This document shows positions 26,144 through 34,673 of a stretch of DNA of 64,000 bases, piece after piece (within the stretch, counting starts at the first letter, position 1; every line of letters begins with the position of its first letter). Below the pieces are notes generated by a model. The model had not been told where the DNA came from. It made no database searches and saw nothing but the letters and a program-made list of their open reading frames with translations. The translations under genes were made by a program, and so were the position numbers. The stretch comes from Loktanella sp. SALINAS62 (lineage in GTDB: Bacteria; Pseudomonadota; Alphaproteobacteria; Rhodobacterales; Rhodobacteraceae). Location: the NCBI RefSeq assembly GCF_018263905.1, contig NZ_JAAFZU010000030.1:1-64000 (forward strand), in the 5' to 3' direction.

Positions 26144-27021
26144 TTGCGTCGCTCCGACATGCGCATCAGTTGAAAGTTCAGCGCCGCGATGATGATGACC
26201 ATGATGAACAGCACCACGGCGATGGCCGCCGCCCGGCCACCCTGATTGTTCACAAAAGCGCGCTGAAAGATGTAGTAAACCATGACAAGGTTATCGTTCG
26301 GGCGTCCGCCCTGACTGAACAGATAGACCTGATCGAAAATCTTGAGCTGCAGGATCAACTGGATCGTCAGCACCAGCGCCGTGATCGGCCACAGCAGCGG
26401 CCATGTGATATGCCGAAAGGTCCGCCAGCCCGACGTGTTGTCCAGCGATGCGGCCTCGTAGATGTCCTGCGGTATGGCACGCAGTCCGGCCAGAAACAGC
26501 AGCACGGAAAAACCGCAGGTCCACCAGATCGTGACAAAGGCCACGGCAGGCATGAACCATGTGCTGGTCTGGAACACCGGCACGCGGTCGATCCCCAATG
26601 TATCAAGGACGTGCATGGCGATCCCGAACTGGAAATTCATCGTCCAGTCCCAGATGCGGTAAACCACGGACACCGGCAGGATGTAGGGCAGGAAAAACAG
26701 CGCAAGCACCAGCGACTGGATGCGCCCCGACAACCGCGTGACACCCATCGCGATGCCAAGTGCGACAAACGTTCCGGGAATGACGGTCAGCACAACAAAA
26801 TAGACGGTGTTCCAAAAAGCGGTATCAAAACGCCGATCGCTTGGCAGCCGGGTATAGTTATCAACCCCGACATATGTCCCCGCACCGATCAGCGGCGCGT
26901 CCTGAAACGACAACAGGAACATGTCGATGGTCGGATAGACAAAGATCAGCCCGTAAATCGCGACAAAGGGCGCGACCAGAATATAGCCGATCAGCCATTC
27001 TTTCTTGGTATTCCGCAGCAC
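26140..27021 (-). CDS. Sugar ABC transporter permease, MalF type
   Basis: 293 aa, about six membrane segments, with the EAA loop in YEAASLDNTSGWRTFRHITW (about residue 200). The start is a GTG at 27019-27021, preceded by AAGGG at about 8 nt; the next in-frame ATG is far inside the first membrane segment. It follows the binding-protein gene after a 70-base gap holding a strong hairpin, and overlaps the MalG-type gene by 4 bases. Confidence 0.9.
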   Translation of the reverse strand: MLRNTKKEWLIGYILVAPFVAIYGLIFVYPTIDMFLLSFQDAPLIGAGTYVGVDNYTRLPSDRRFDTAFWNTVYFVVLTVIPGTFVALGIAMGVTRLSGRIQSLVLALFFLPYILPVSVVYRIWDWTMNFQFGIAMHVLDTLGIDRVPVFQTSTWFMPAVAFVTIWWTCGFSVLLFLAGLRAIPQDIYEAASLDNTSGWRTFRHITWPLLWPITALVLTIQLILQLKIFDQVYLFSQGGRPNDNLVMVYYIFQRAFVNNQGGRAAAIAVVLFIMVIIIAALNFQLMRMSERRK

Positions 27022-27047
27022 AACGCAATCCCTTTTTACCCCAAATT

Positions 27048-27080
27048 GACCGGGGCGCGCGTATCACGCCCGCCCCGGTC
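27048..27080 (-). other. Strong hairpin after the binding-protein gene
   Basis: GACCGGGGCG (27048-27057) pairs perfectly with CGCCCCGGTC (27071-27080) around a 13-base loop. It lies just after the stop of the solute-binding protein gene and before the first permease gene. It parallels the chvE-gguA hairpins and probably gives binding protein in excess through partial termination or 3'-end protection. Confidence 0.7.
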
Positions 27081-27091
27081 GATCCGCCAGC

Positions 27092-28348
27092 TTACATGTC
27101 GTTGAGTTCGAGAACGATTTCCTCGACCGCTTCGGCCGGGTCCATTTCGCCGTTCAACGTCGGGACAAAGTAGGTCGACATCACGTCAAACATCGGACCG
27201 GCGACACCTGCCATCGGCGTCTTGGGGTCGTAGATCATGTTTGCGGTCAGCGACGAATAGGTCGCATTGGGTTCCATGGATTGGTATTCGTCCATCGCGG
27301 TGATGTTGCTGTTCGCCGGGATGTGGCCTGCGGTCGCCCAGAACAAAGAGTTCTTCGACATCCACGACATCACTTCCAGCACCGCCGCGCGCTTTTCTTC
27401 GGTCATGTCGTTGCCTTCGGGAATGGCAAAGACATGGCTGTCCGAATAGGTCGCGGGACGGTCAAAGATCACCGGCAGTTCCACAGCACCCCATTCGAAC
27501 AGGTTACCGTTTTCCTGAAGGTCGATCATTGTCGGGACTTCCCAGACACCGTTGATCATCATGGCCGCTTCACCGTTGGTGAACAGCGCGACCGTGGCCG
27601 GATAATCGGTATAGGTCGATTGCAGGCCTTCGTTCGTCCATTCCTGCAAGACCGACAGTGCGTTTTCCAGCTTGGCGGGATTGTCACCGGCCAGGAATTC
27701 GCCGTCGGTCATCAATTCCCCGTCCTGCTGACCCATCAGCGAATAAATGGTGCGGAACATGAAATTGCCGTCCGCCGTCACCGATGCCAGCGGGAAGTTC
27801 ACGGCATCGCTTTCTTTGAGCGTTTGAAGCGTTTCGGTAAAGCCTTCACGCGAATCAAGACCCATCGGCACGCCGTCTTCGGTCAGCAGGCCAGCTTCGG
27901 CCAGGATGTCTTTGTTGTAGTACAGGACGATGGGGTGCGTATCCAACGGCACGCCATACTGTGCGCCGTCCGCCGTGACAGAATCCCAGATCGACGGGGC
28001 AAAGTCATCCTCGCCCAGACCCATCGCGGCGAAATCGTCTGCCGTCAATTCCTGCAACAGGTTCTGCTGGACCCCCAGCGGGATACGACTGGCGTGATAG
28101 GTCATCACGTCGGGCGCTTCTCCTACCGCGACAGAGGTCTGCACTTTGGTATAGAACGGCACGCCCCATTCCAGCGTCGTGCCGTCGATGACGATTTCGC
28201 CTTCGTGTTCGGCGTTGAAATCGGAAATCATCTGTTTCATGCGCACGCCGTCACCGCCGGCAAGAAAATCCCACCAAACGACAGTTTCCTGCGCCTGCGC
28301 TGTGGACGCCACGATGCTGGCCGCCACGATTGCTACGAACTTATTCAT
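27092..28348 (-). CDS. Sugar ABC transporter solute-binding protein (family 1)
   Basis: 418 aa. A signal peptide covers about residues 1-19 (MNKFVAIVAASIVASTAQAQ). The mature part opens ETVVWWDFLAGGDGVRMKQM and has NGEAAMMINGVWEVP in the middle, both typical of MalE/UgpB-like family 1 binding proteins for oligosaccharides. The start was placed at the ATG after GGAGGAAATAAC; an upstream ATG would add five residues. It sits between the arabinofuranosidase gene and the permeases, so its ligand is probably an arabinose-containing oligosaccharide. Confidence 0.9.
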   Translation of the reverse strand: MNKFVAIVAASIVASTAQAQETVVWWDFLAGGDGVRMKQMISDFNAEHEGEIVIDGTTLEWGVPFYTKVQTSVAVGEAPDVMTYHASRIPLGVQQNLLQELTADDFAAMGLGEDDFAPSIWDSVTADGAQYGVPLDTHPIVLYYNKDILAEAGLLTEDGVPMGLDSREGFTETLQTLKESDAVNFPLASVTADGNFMFRTIYSLMGQQDGELMTDGEFLAGDNPAKLENALSVLQEWTNEGLQSTYTDYPATVALFTNGEAAMMINGVWEVPTMIDLQENGNLFEWGAVELPVIFDRPATYSDSHVFAIPEGNDMTEEKRAAVLEVMSWMSKNSLFWATAGHIPANSNITAMDEYQSMEPNATYSSLTANMIYDPKTPMAGVAGPMFDVMSTYFVPTLNGEMDPAEAVEEIVLELNDM

Positions 28349-28425
28349 GTTATTTCCTCCCATGTGTTGGCCCTCCCAGACCGTCTTTAAAGCTACACGC
28401 TCAGGCGATTCGCACCAAGATAATA

Positions 28426-28435
28426 CTGATACGTA
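28426..28435. promoter_or_regulatory. Candidate ArsR-type operator upstream of the binding-protein gene
   Basis: CTGATACGTA lies in the 108-base gap between the GH51 gene and the binding-protein gene. Related words occur before the GH51 gene (29989-29998) and before the ArsR gene (31011-31020), which are exactly the three places where a local regulator would be expected to act. Confidence 0.4.
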
Positions 28436-28456
28436 CCCGACATATGGATATGAACG

Positions 28457-29965
28457 TCAAAGCTGAACATTGAACATCGAATAGCTGTAGGGCGGCAAGG
28501 TCAGCGTCAGCTTGCCGTCGTCCAGCCGCGCGCCGTCACCGTTTTTCGGCGTCACAGTGTTCGGTGCCGCCTGCGTGTTCACAGCGTTCAGATCGTCGTG
28601 TTTGATCAGCGTATGCGTGACCGATTTGACCGTTCCAAACCCATCAATGGCGACGTCGACATCCAGCGCTTCATCGCCATGACGGTTGATCGCAAAGAAC
28701 GTCAGCGTTCCGGCATCCGCATTGTGCACGCCAGAAATGTCCAGATAGGACACATTACTGGCGACGTCCGACGCATAGCCCGCGCAGTCGACATCCAGCC
28801 GCAGCGCCGTGCCACGCCCGTGCGCCGATGCAAACTGGAACGGATAGAAAATCGTCTGCCGCCACGCGTCCCCGTTAGGCGCGGTCATGATAGGGGCGAT
28901 CACATTGACCAACTGTGCAATGCAGGCCACCCGCACCACATCGGACCGACGGATAAACGTGTTCAGGATGCAACCGACCTGCAGCACGTCTTCAAAGTTG
29001 TAGACATCTTCCAACAGGGGCGGCGCAAACGGCCAGTCCCAAGTGGACAGCTTTTCCATGTCGTCCTTGCGGTTGTGATACCAGACGTTCCATTCGTCGA
29101 ACGAGATTTTGACGTCGTTCTTGGCGCGGTTCTTTGACTTGATGAAATCAATGACGCCCGAAATCGTGCCGATGTAGCTGTCCAGCTTTTCAGGCAGGGC
29201 CAGATATTCCGCCGTGTTCTTTTCATAGTTTTCGAAATACATATGCAGCGAAATCAGATCGACGTTTTCATAGGTGTGTTCCAGCACCGTCGATTCCCAC
29301 TGGGGATAGGTCGACATGCCCGGCCCCGACGATCCGCAAACCACCAGTTCAAGGTCTTTTTGATACCCGCGCATCGCTTTGGCGACTTCGTTCGCAAGAT
29401 GCCCATATTGATCGGCTGTCTTGTGGCCAACCTGCCAGGGGCCATCCATTTCGTTCCCCAGACACCATGTTTTCACGTTCCACGGCTCCGCGCGGCCATT
29501 GTCGCGGCGCAGGTCCGACCAATAGGTGCCGCCCGGATGGTTGACATATTCCAGAAAAGCCCGCGCTTCATCCAGCCCGCGCGAGCCTAGGTTCACGGCC
29601 AGCATCATTTCGGTGTTGGCTTTTTCGGCCCAGTCCGCGAATTCGTGAATGCCAACCTGATTGGATTCACTGGTACGCCAGGCCAGATCCAGACGCGTCG
29701 GGCGCTGGTCCTTTGGGCCGATCCCGTCTTCCCAGTTGTAGGCGGACACGAAATTGCCGCCAGGATAGCGACAGATCGGTGTATCCAGTTCGCGCACCAG
29801 TTCCAGCACGTCCTGACGCATCCCTGTGTCGTCCGCCTGCGGATGGCCCGGTTCGTAAATTCCGGTATAGACCGCCCGCCCCATATGTTCGAGGAACGAA
29901 CCGTAAAGCCGCTTGTCGATATCCGCGATAATATAGCGCGCGTGCGCTGTGACCTTGGCCTTCAT
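28457..29965 (-). CDS. abfA: Alpha-N-arabinofuranosidase, GH51
   Basis: 502 aa. GH51 retaining arabinofuranosidase: RLYGSFLEHMGRAVYTGIYE at the start, acid/base Glu172 in CLGNEMDGPW and nucleophile Glu291 in ISFDEWNVWYH, both intact, followed by the C-terminal beta-sandwich. No signal peptide, so it acts in the cytoplasm on imported arabino-oligosaccharides and releases L-arabinose. It is preceded by the ArsR-type regulator and followed by the importer, all on minus, and it feeds the L-arabinose pathway encoded opposite. The length is normal for the family. Confidence 0.93.
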   Translation of the reverse strand: MKAKVTAHARYIIADIDKRLYGSFLEHMGRAVYTGIYEPGHPQADDTGMRQDVLELVRELDTPICRYPGGNFVSAYNWEDGIGPKDQRPTRLDLAWRTSESNQVGIHEFADWAEKANTEMMLAVNLGSRGLDEARAFLEYVNHPGGTYWSDLRRDNGRAEPWNVKTWCLGNEMDGPWQVGHKTADQYGHLANEVAKAMRGYQKDLELVVCGSSGPGMSTYPQWESTVLEHTYENVDLISLHMYFENYEKNTAEYLALPEKLDSYIGTISGVIDFIKSKNRAKNDVKISFDEWNVWYHNRKDDMEKLSTWDWPFAPPLLEDVYNFEDVLQVGCILNTFIRRSDVVRVACIAQLVNVIAPIMTAPNGDAWRQTIFYPFQFASAHGRGTALRLDVDCAGYASDVASNVSYLDISGVHNADAGTLTFFAINRHGDEALDVDVAIDGFGTVKSVTHTLIKHDDLNAVNTQAAPNTVTPKNGDGARLDDGKLTLTLPPYSYSMFNVQL

Positions 29966-29988
29966 GACCTCTCCCCCCTGTTCATACC

Positions 29989-29998
29989 CGTATATCAG
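29989..29998. promoter_or_regulatory. Candidate ArsR-type operator upstream of abfA
   Basis: On the minus strand this reads CTGATATACG, a variant of the word found at 28426-28435 and 31011-31020. It lies 24 bases before the abfA ATG in a stretch rich in ATACC/GGTAT half-sites (29984-30020). Confidence 0.4.
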
Positions 29999-30057
29999 AT
30001 TTATACCGGACTTATGGGTATCCTTATCCTTCGGGGGCCACCTGTCAATGACGAAGT

Positions 30058-30981
30058 TCAGGTGCGCAGACGCATGACGATCTCTTGGTCATAGTTGCCG
30101 AAACCACGGCCAAAGATGTTGATGCCGCCGGGATGATCGGCATCAGGGCGCACGCCGATCCGCATCCGGATGGACCGATGATCGTCGATGCCAAGATCAT
30201 CGAGCGTGACGTCGGACACCCGCACACCATCAACGAAACTGCCTGTTCCGTTGATGCGCCAGTTCTTTAGCTTGCCATATTGCGACCCGCTCAGCTTCCA
30301 CCAGTCTGGGGTGAATACACCGCGCTTGTCGCCAAAATCACCAGGAGAGGTCCAGGTAGCGACGTCGATCCCGTTGACCGACAGGGAAATATCGGACGGC
30401 CAGTCGGCGCTGGTGCCCGGCACCTCTGATGACAGTTCCAGCGAAAATTCCAGCGCGCTGGGTTTCTGGCCCGAAATCTTGAGGTTGTTGGGAAACTGGT
30501 ATTCGACAAACCCCCGCGTGAACCACAAAAGCCCAGCTTTCATGCGGTCGGGTTCCAGAAATGTATCGGGCACGTCCAGCAGACCGATCACACCGTCGGG
30601 GCTGCACAGGCCGCAGGGGGCAGACACCTCGCACCGGGTATATAGCCCGATCGGCATCGACACCTCGACACTGTTGTCTTCGCGTTCGGCTTGTAAGTCA
30701 TTGAATGCAATCAGGATTTCAGAAAACATCGACCGGCATATCTTTTGGCTGCCCTTGCGAGCCTTTTCTGTATGCGTCTTGACCAGATTGACCTTTTCCA
30801 GAATCTGCAGGTTTGCAGAAATCGTCGACTGTGGCAGCGACAACTCCTCTGCGATCCGGTTGACGTTCAGCGGTCCCTTGGTTTCCAAAAGCCGGATGAT
30901 CCGCACCCGCACCTCACTGGCCAGCCCCTTGATGACGTCGAGTTGGTTCACAGGGTCGAGAACCAAGAATTTATTCGGCAT
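30058..30981 (-). CDS. ArsR-type regulator with a large C-terminal domain (arabinoside control)
   Basis: 307 aa. Residues about 1-75 form an ArsR/SmtB winged helix (LDVIKGLASEVRVRIIRLLE then LSLPQSTISANLQILEK). A usual ArsR protein ends near residue 110; this one continues for about 200 residues with a Trp- and Gly-rich part that looks like a beta-sandwich. It also has a cysteine cluster C-x5-C-x2-C (RCEVSAPCGLC) near residue 120. The gene lies directly upstream of abfA and the importer. I infer a repressor whose extra domain binds an arabinose-containing sugar. The classic ArsR metal motif (ELCVCDL) is absent, so metal sensing through it is unlikely. Confidence 0.8.
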   Translation of the reverse strand: MPNKFLVLDPVNQLDVIKGLASEVRVRIIRLLETKGPLNVNRIAEELSLPQSTISANLQILEKVNLVKTHTEKARKGSQKICRSMFSEILIAFNDLQAEREDNSVEVSMPIGLYTRCEVSAPCGLCSPDGVIGLLDVPDTFLEPDRMKAGLLWFTRGFVEYQFPNNLKISGQKPSALEFSLELSSEVPGTSADWPSDISLSVNGIDVATWTSPGDFGDKRGVFTPDWWKLSGSQYGKLKNWRINGTGSFVDGVRVSDVTLDDLGIDDHRSIRMRIGVRPDADHPGGINIFGRGFGNYDQEIVMRLRT

Positions 30982-31010
30982 GAACAGTCTAACCCTATTG
31001 TGTGGTTAGA

Positions 31011-31020
31011 TGCGTATCAG
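31011..31020. promoter_or_regulatory. Candidate operator upstream of the ArsR gene
   Basis: On the minus strand this reads CTGATACGCA, 30 bases before the regulator ATG, close to a GGTTAGA/TCTAACC inverted pair (30988-31010). It matches the words at 28426-28435 and 29989-29998 and would allow autoregulation. Confidence 0.4.
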
Positions 31021-31094
31021 AATATCGGGTATGGAAAAACGAAAATCTTTCGCCGTGCAGTGACCGCCGCGCAGGATGATTGAATCCGCGCGGA

Positions 31095-31379
31095 TCAGCG
31101 CTGCTGCAAATAATCTTCGGCCACATATCCAGTCAGGCTGCGATGATCGCGCAACGCGACGTTGCACCAGCGCTGACCCAGTTCGGTGACGCAGTCGCGC
31201 CGCGTCAGCGCGGTCCCGTCGGGAATCCCGACGATCACCGCATAACCCAGACCCGGCCCTGCACGCAGCTTCAGCAGATCATCTGATCCGACGCCGCGGA
31301 CGACCGTGGATGCGCCGGACATTGCGCAGCCTGCCAATAGCAGGGCCATAAAACCGACGATGGCTGCATTTCTAAACAT
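31095..31379 (-). CDS. SH3-domain lipoprotein
   Basis: 94 aa from the ATG at 31377-31379. A lipoprotein signal with lipobox LLAGC ends at Cys21, followed by a short linker and one bacterial SH3 fold (LKLRAGPGLGYAVIVGIPDG, then GYVAEDYLQQR). Such small lipoproteins bind peptidoglycan or other envelope parts. It stands alone on minus between the ArsR gene and the ECHDC3-like gene opposite; the link to its neighbours is unclear. A longer in-frame start exists but would remove the signal. Confidence 0.85.
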   Translation of the reverse strand: MFRNAAIVGFMALLLAGCAMSGASTVVRGVGSDDLLKLRAGPGLGYAVIVGIPDGTALTRRDCVTELGQRWCNVALRDHRSLTGYVAEDYLQQR

Positions 31380-31569
31380 GGGTGCGCCCTTTGGTTGTTT
31401 GTTCTTATGTGTCAGCCGCAACGGGCAAGCGCAACACGCGCGCCCCATGACGTCGGGCGCTGTGGCCGATACGTCGTGGATGTTGCAGCCTGCCGGTCCA
31501 GAAACCATTATCGCTGAACAGCACAACGATAGCGTCATCCACACCGGGTTTTTTATAGGAATCGATCAC

Positions 31570-32364
31570 ATGGGCAGCATTCTTCTTCGCGATCTGGACA
31601 CGGACGGCGTCTTGCGCCTGACGCTGAACGACCCCGGCAAACGCAATGCCCTGTCCGAAGCGATGCTGACAGCGCTGGGGGATGCAGTCACGCAGGCCGG
31701 AACGGATACGGCCGTGCGGGTTATTGTGCTGGCGGCCAATGGTCCCGCGTTCTGCGCGGGTCACGACCTGAAAGAGATGACCGCCGGACGGCAAGGACCG
31801 GACCGGGGGCGCGCCTATTTCACACGGGTCATGACGCAATGTTCCGGGGTGATGCAGGCCATCGTGAATTGCCCGAAACCCGTCATCGCCGAAGTCACCG
31901 GCGTTGCCACAGCCGCTGGCTGCCAGTTAGTCGCAAGCTGCGATCTGGCCGTCGCCGCCGACACCGCAAGGTTCAGCACGCCGGGGGTGCATATCGGGCT
32001 GTTCTGTTCCACCCCGATGGTGGCCCTGTCGCGGAATGTGGCAGCTAAACACGCGATGGAAATGCTGCTGACAGGCGATATGGTCCCTGCCCCGCGTGCG
32101 GCTGAAATGGGCCTGATCAATCAGGCCGTCCCGGTGGATGATCTGCACAAAACGGTGATGGATATGGCACGCAAGATCGCGTCGAAATCCGCCATGACGC
32201 TCGCAACCGGTAAGCGCGCTTTTTATGCCCAGCGCGACATGGATCTCGCGGATGCCTATGCCTATGCAAGTCAGGTGATGGTGGACAATATGCTGGCCCA
32301 CGACGCCGAAGAGGGAATCGGTGCCTTTATCGAAAAACGCGCGCCGCGCTGGCAGGATTCCTGA
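31570..32364 (+). CDS. Enoyl-CoA hydratase-like protein, ECHDC3 type
   Basis: 264 aa. Crotonase fold with the CoA-binding AFCAGHDLKEM (about residue 63) and TAAGCQLVASCDLAVA (about 115). The two glutamates that catalyse hydration in true enoyl-CoA hydratases are absent: the first is Gln (GCQLV) and the second position lies in STPGVHIGLF with no Glu. This exact pattern, followed by FCSTPMVAL, is that of the ECHDC3 subgroup, whose reaction is poorly known. It is followed 3 bases later by an acyl-CoA ligase gene, so it acts on, or binds, a CoA ester. The start at 31570 fits the family N-terminus. Confidence 0.82.
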   Translation: MGSILLRDLDTDGVLRLTLNDPGKRNALSEAMLTALGDAVTQAGTDTAVRVIVLAANGPAFCAGHDLKEMTAGRQGPDRGRAYFTRVMTQCSGVMQAIVNCPKPVIAEVTGVATAAGCQLVASCDLAVAADTARFSTPGVHIGLFCSTPMVALSRNVAAKHAMEMLLTGDMVPAPRAAEMGLINQAVPVDDLHKTVMDMARKIASKSAMTLATGKRAFYAQRDMDLADAYAYASQVMVDNMLAHDAEEGIGAFIEKRAPRWQDS

Positions 32365-32367
32365 ACG

Positions 32368-34008
32368 ATGACAAACCCTTATAACATCGACCTTGACCGC
32401 AATCCGGCCAATCACCAGCCGCTGACCCCGCTTGGGTTTCTGGAACGTGCCGCCAGCGTGTTTCCGGATCATGTGGCCATCGTGCACGGCCCGCTACGGC
32501 ATGATTATGCCAAGTTCTATCGGCGGTCGCGGCAGTTGGCGTCCGCGTTGACCCAGTCAGGCATTGCGCGTGGCGATACCGTATCCGCGTTGCTGGCGAA
32601 TACGCCCGCGATGCTGGAATGCCATTACGGCGTGCCGATGTGCGGTGCGGTGCTGCATTCGATCAACACACGGCTGGATGCGGCCATCATCGCGTTCCAG
32701 CTGGATCACGCCCGATCGCGGCTGGTCATCGTGGACCGCGAATTTCTGCCGCTGTTGCAGGATGCGTTGCAGATCGCGACCTGCACCCCCACCGTGATCC
32801 AGTATGACGATCCGATGTTTACCGATGCCCCTGCCCCCACTGATGCGGGTTTCACGGACTATGACGCTTTTGTCGCGTCGGGTGATCCCGATTTTGCATG
32901 GCTGATGCCGCAGGACGAATGGGACGCCATTTCGATCAACTACACCTCTGGCACAACAGGCGACCCCAAAGGCGTCGTATCGCACCACCGTGGCGCCTAT
33001 CTGCTGGCGCAGGGCAATGCGCTGACCATGTCGATGCGCAAACATGCGGTGTATCTTTGGACCTTGCCAATGTTCCATTGCAACGGCTGGTGCTTTCCGT
33101 GGACGTTGTCCGCGATCATCGGCACGCATGTCTGTCTGCGACAGGTCCGCGCCGAACCGATTTGGGCGGCATTGGCCGACGAAGGTGTCACCCACCTGTG
33201 CGGTGCACCCATCGTGATGTCGCTGATGATTTCCGCCCCCGCGGCGGTAAAGCGCGATCTGGATCATGCGGTGCAGTTTCTGACCGCTGCCGCTCCGCCC
33301 CCCGAAAAACTGCTGGCCGACATGAAAACCGCAGGCTTTGACGTCACGCACCTGTACGGGCTGACCGAAACCTATGGGCCTGCCGTGGTCAACGACTGGC
33401 ATGACGATTGGTCCAGTCTGGATTCGGCCGCACAGGCCCGGCTGAAGGCACGACAAGGCGTGCGTTATCTGCCGCTGGAAGGTCTGGACGTGCTGGACCC
33501 CGACACCATGATCCCCGTGCCCCGCGATGGCACCACAATGGGAGAGGTCATGTTTCGCGGCAACGTCGTGATGAAAGGCTATTTTCGTAACCCGACGGCC
33601 ACGCAAACAGCTTTTGCGGGTGGCTGGTTTCATTCCGGCGATCTGGGGGTCATCCATCCCGACGGCTACATCCAGCTCAAAGACCGGTCCAAGGACGTGA
33701 TCATTTCGGGCGGCGAAAACATCTCCTCTATCGAGGTCGAGGAGGTGCTTTATGCCCATCCCGCCGTGGCTGTGGTGGCCGTTGTCGCAATGCCGCATGA
33801 CCGCTGGGGCGAAACGCCCTGCGCCTTTGTCGAATGTGCCGATGGGGTGCAGGTGGATGCCGATGACTTGCGGGACTGGTGCCGGGACCGGCTGGCGCGG
33901 TACAAGGTGCCAGCGACCTTTGTGTTTGCGCCGATCCCGCGCACATCGACGGGCAAAATCCAGAAATTCGTTCTACGCGAACAGGCACGCGTCATGGCGG
34001 GCGAATGA
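32368..34008 (+). CDS. Acyl-CoA synthetase (DmdB-like AMP-forming ligase)
   Basis: 546 aa. ANL ligase with YTSGTTGDPKGVVSHHRG (about residue 195), HLYGLTETYGPA (about 330), SGDLGVI (about 425), KDRSKDVIISGGENISSIEVEE and the C-terminal Lys in RTSTGKIQKFVLRE. The opening PLTPLGFLERAASVFPDHVA is typical of the medium/short-chain ligase group that includes DmdB, the 3-methylmercaptopropionate-CoA ligase of marine roseobacters. No other dmd genes are here, so the substrate is left open. Likely co-transcribed with the ECHDC3-like gene upstream. Confidence 0.85.
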   Translation: MTNPYNIDLDRNPANHQPLTPLGFLERAASVFPDHVAIVHGPLRHDYAKFYRRSRQLASALTQSGIARGDTVSALLANTPAMLECHYGVPMCGAVLHSINTRLDAAIIAFQLDHARSRLVIVDREFLPLLQDALQIATCTPTVIQYDDPMFTDAPAPTDAGFTDYDAFVASGDPDFAWLMPQDEWDAISINYTSGTTGDPKGVVSHHRGAYLLAQGNALTMSMRKHAVYLWTLPMFHCNGWCFPWTLSAIIGTHVCLRQVRAEPIWAALADEGVTHLCGAPIVMSLMISAPAAVKRDLDHAVQFLTAAAPPPEKLLADMKTAGFDVTHLYGLTETYGPAVVNDWHDDWSSLDSAAQARLKARQGVRYLPLEGLDVLDPDTMIPVPRDGTTMGEVMFRGNVVMKGYFRNPTATQTAFAGGWFHSGDLGVIHPDGYIQLKDRSKDVIISGGENISSIEVEEVLYAHPAVAVVAVVAMPHDRWGETPCAFVECADGVQVDADDLRDWCRDRLARYKVPATFVFAPIPRTSTGKIQKFVLREQARVMAGE

Positions 34009-34034
34009 TATGCCGCACTGACGCGCCGCGCGGT

Positions 34035-34673
34035 TCACCAGCGCAACAGGATGCTGCCAGCGACAGCCCCGACAACGGCGACCCCGATGATCGCAAGGCT
34101 ATACCAAATGCCGTAAAATAAGGCAGAGTTTTCAACGCAGTAAAGCGAATAGATCGTGGTCGCAAAGCCTGCCGCAGCCAGTCCCCCCACCGCGCCGCAT
34201 GTTGCGGGGTGTTCCGGCGCACCGCGTCGCAGGGCCAGCAGGATCAGGGCAAGGATCGGGGCCGACAACAGCGGGATCGACAGCAGGCAGGTCGTGATGG
34301 ATTTCCCCATGATCGCCATCTGCCATCCCGCGCTGGGTGTGACGATCAGGGTCGCCAGCATATAAATTGCCAGCACGGCGGGCACCAGCCAGATCGCGCG
34401 GCCTGCCCGACTGCGCCCCGCCGGACGCGCCTTGGCCAAGGTCAAAGCCAAGGCCGCCAGCCCCAACGCCAGTGGCAGCACCGATTTGGCAAACAAGGAT
34501 ACGTCCTGAAGGATCACACCGGGGTCGGACCGGATACCCCAGAACAGCCCGAACGATGCAAGCGCCGCGACACAGCCGCCGCCCAGTGCCAACAGAACAC
34601 CGTTGGTCAGTTGACCCTGTCGCACAGGCGTCAGTTCAGACCCCAAGCCGGTAATCAGATCATCCGTATTCAT
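34035..34673 (-). CDS. nrsF: NrsF-type membrane anti-sigma factor (DUF1109)
   Basis: 212 aa, six predicted membrane segments (about residues 25-50, 65-80, 95-110, 125-150, 160-180 and 185-210). This topology, the opening TDDLITGLGSELTPVR and the location immediately after an ECF sigma gene (4-base overlap) identify the NrsF/DUF1109 family. In Caulobacter NrsF holds SigF at the membrane until metal or oxidative stress releases it. Cysteines in the loops (for example TTCLLS and LYCVENS) are candidates for sensing. It is encoded opposite the bufferin operon. Confidence 0.88.
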   Translation of the reverse strand: MNTDDLITGLGSELTPVRQGQLTNGVLLALGGGCVAALASFGLFWGIRSDPGVILQDVSLFAKSVLPLALGLAALALTLAKARPAGRSRAGRAIWLVPAVLAIYMLATLIVTPSAGWQMAIMGKSITTCLLSIPLLSAPILALILLALRRGAPEHPATCGAVGGLAAAGFATTIYSLYCVENSALFYGIWYSLAIIGVAVVGAVAGSILLRW

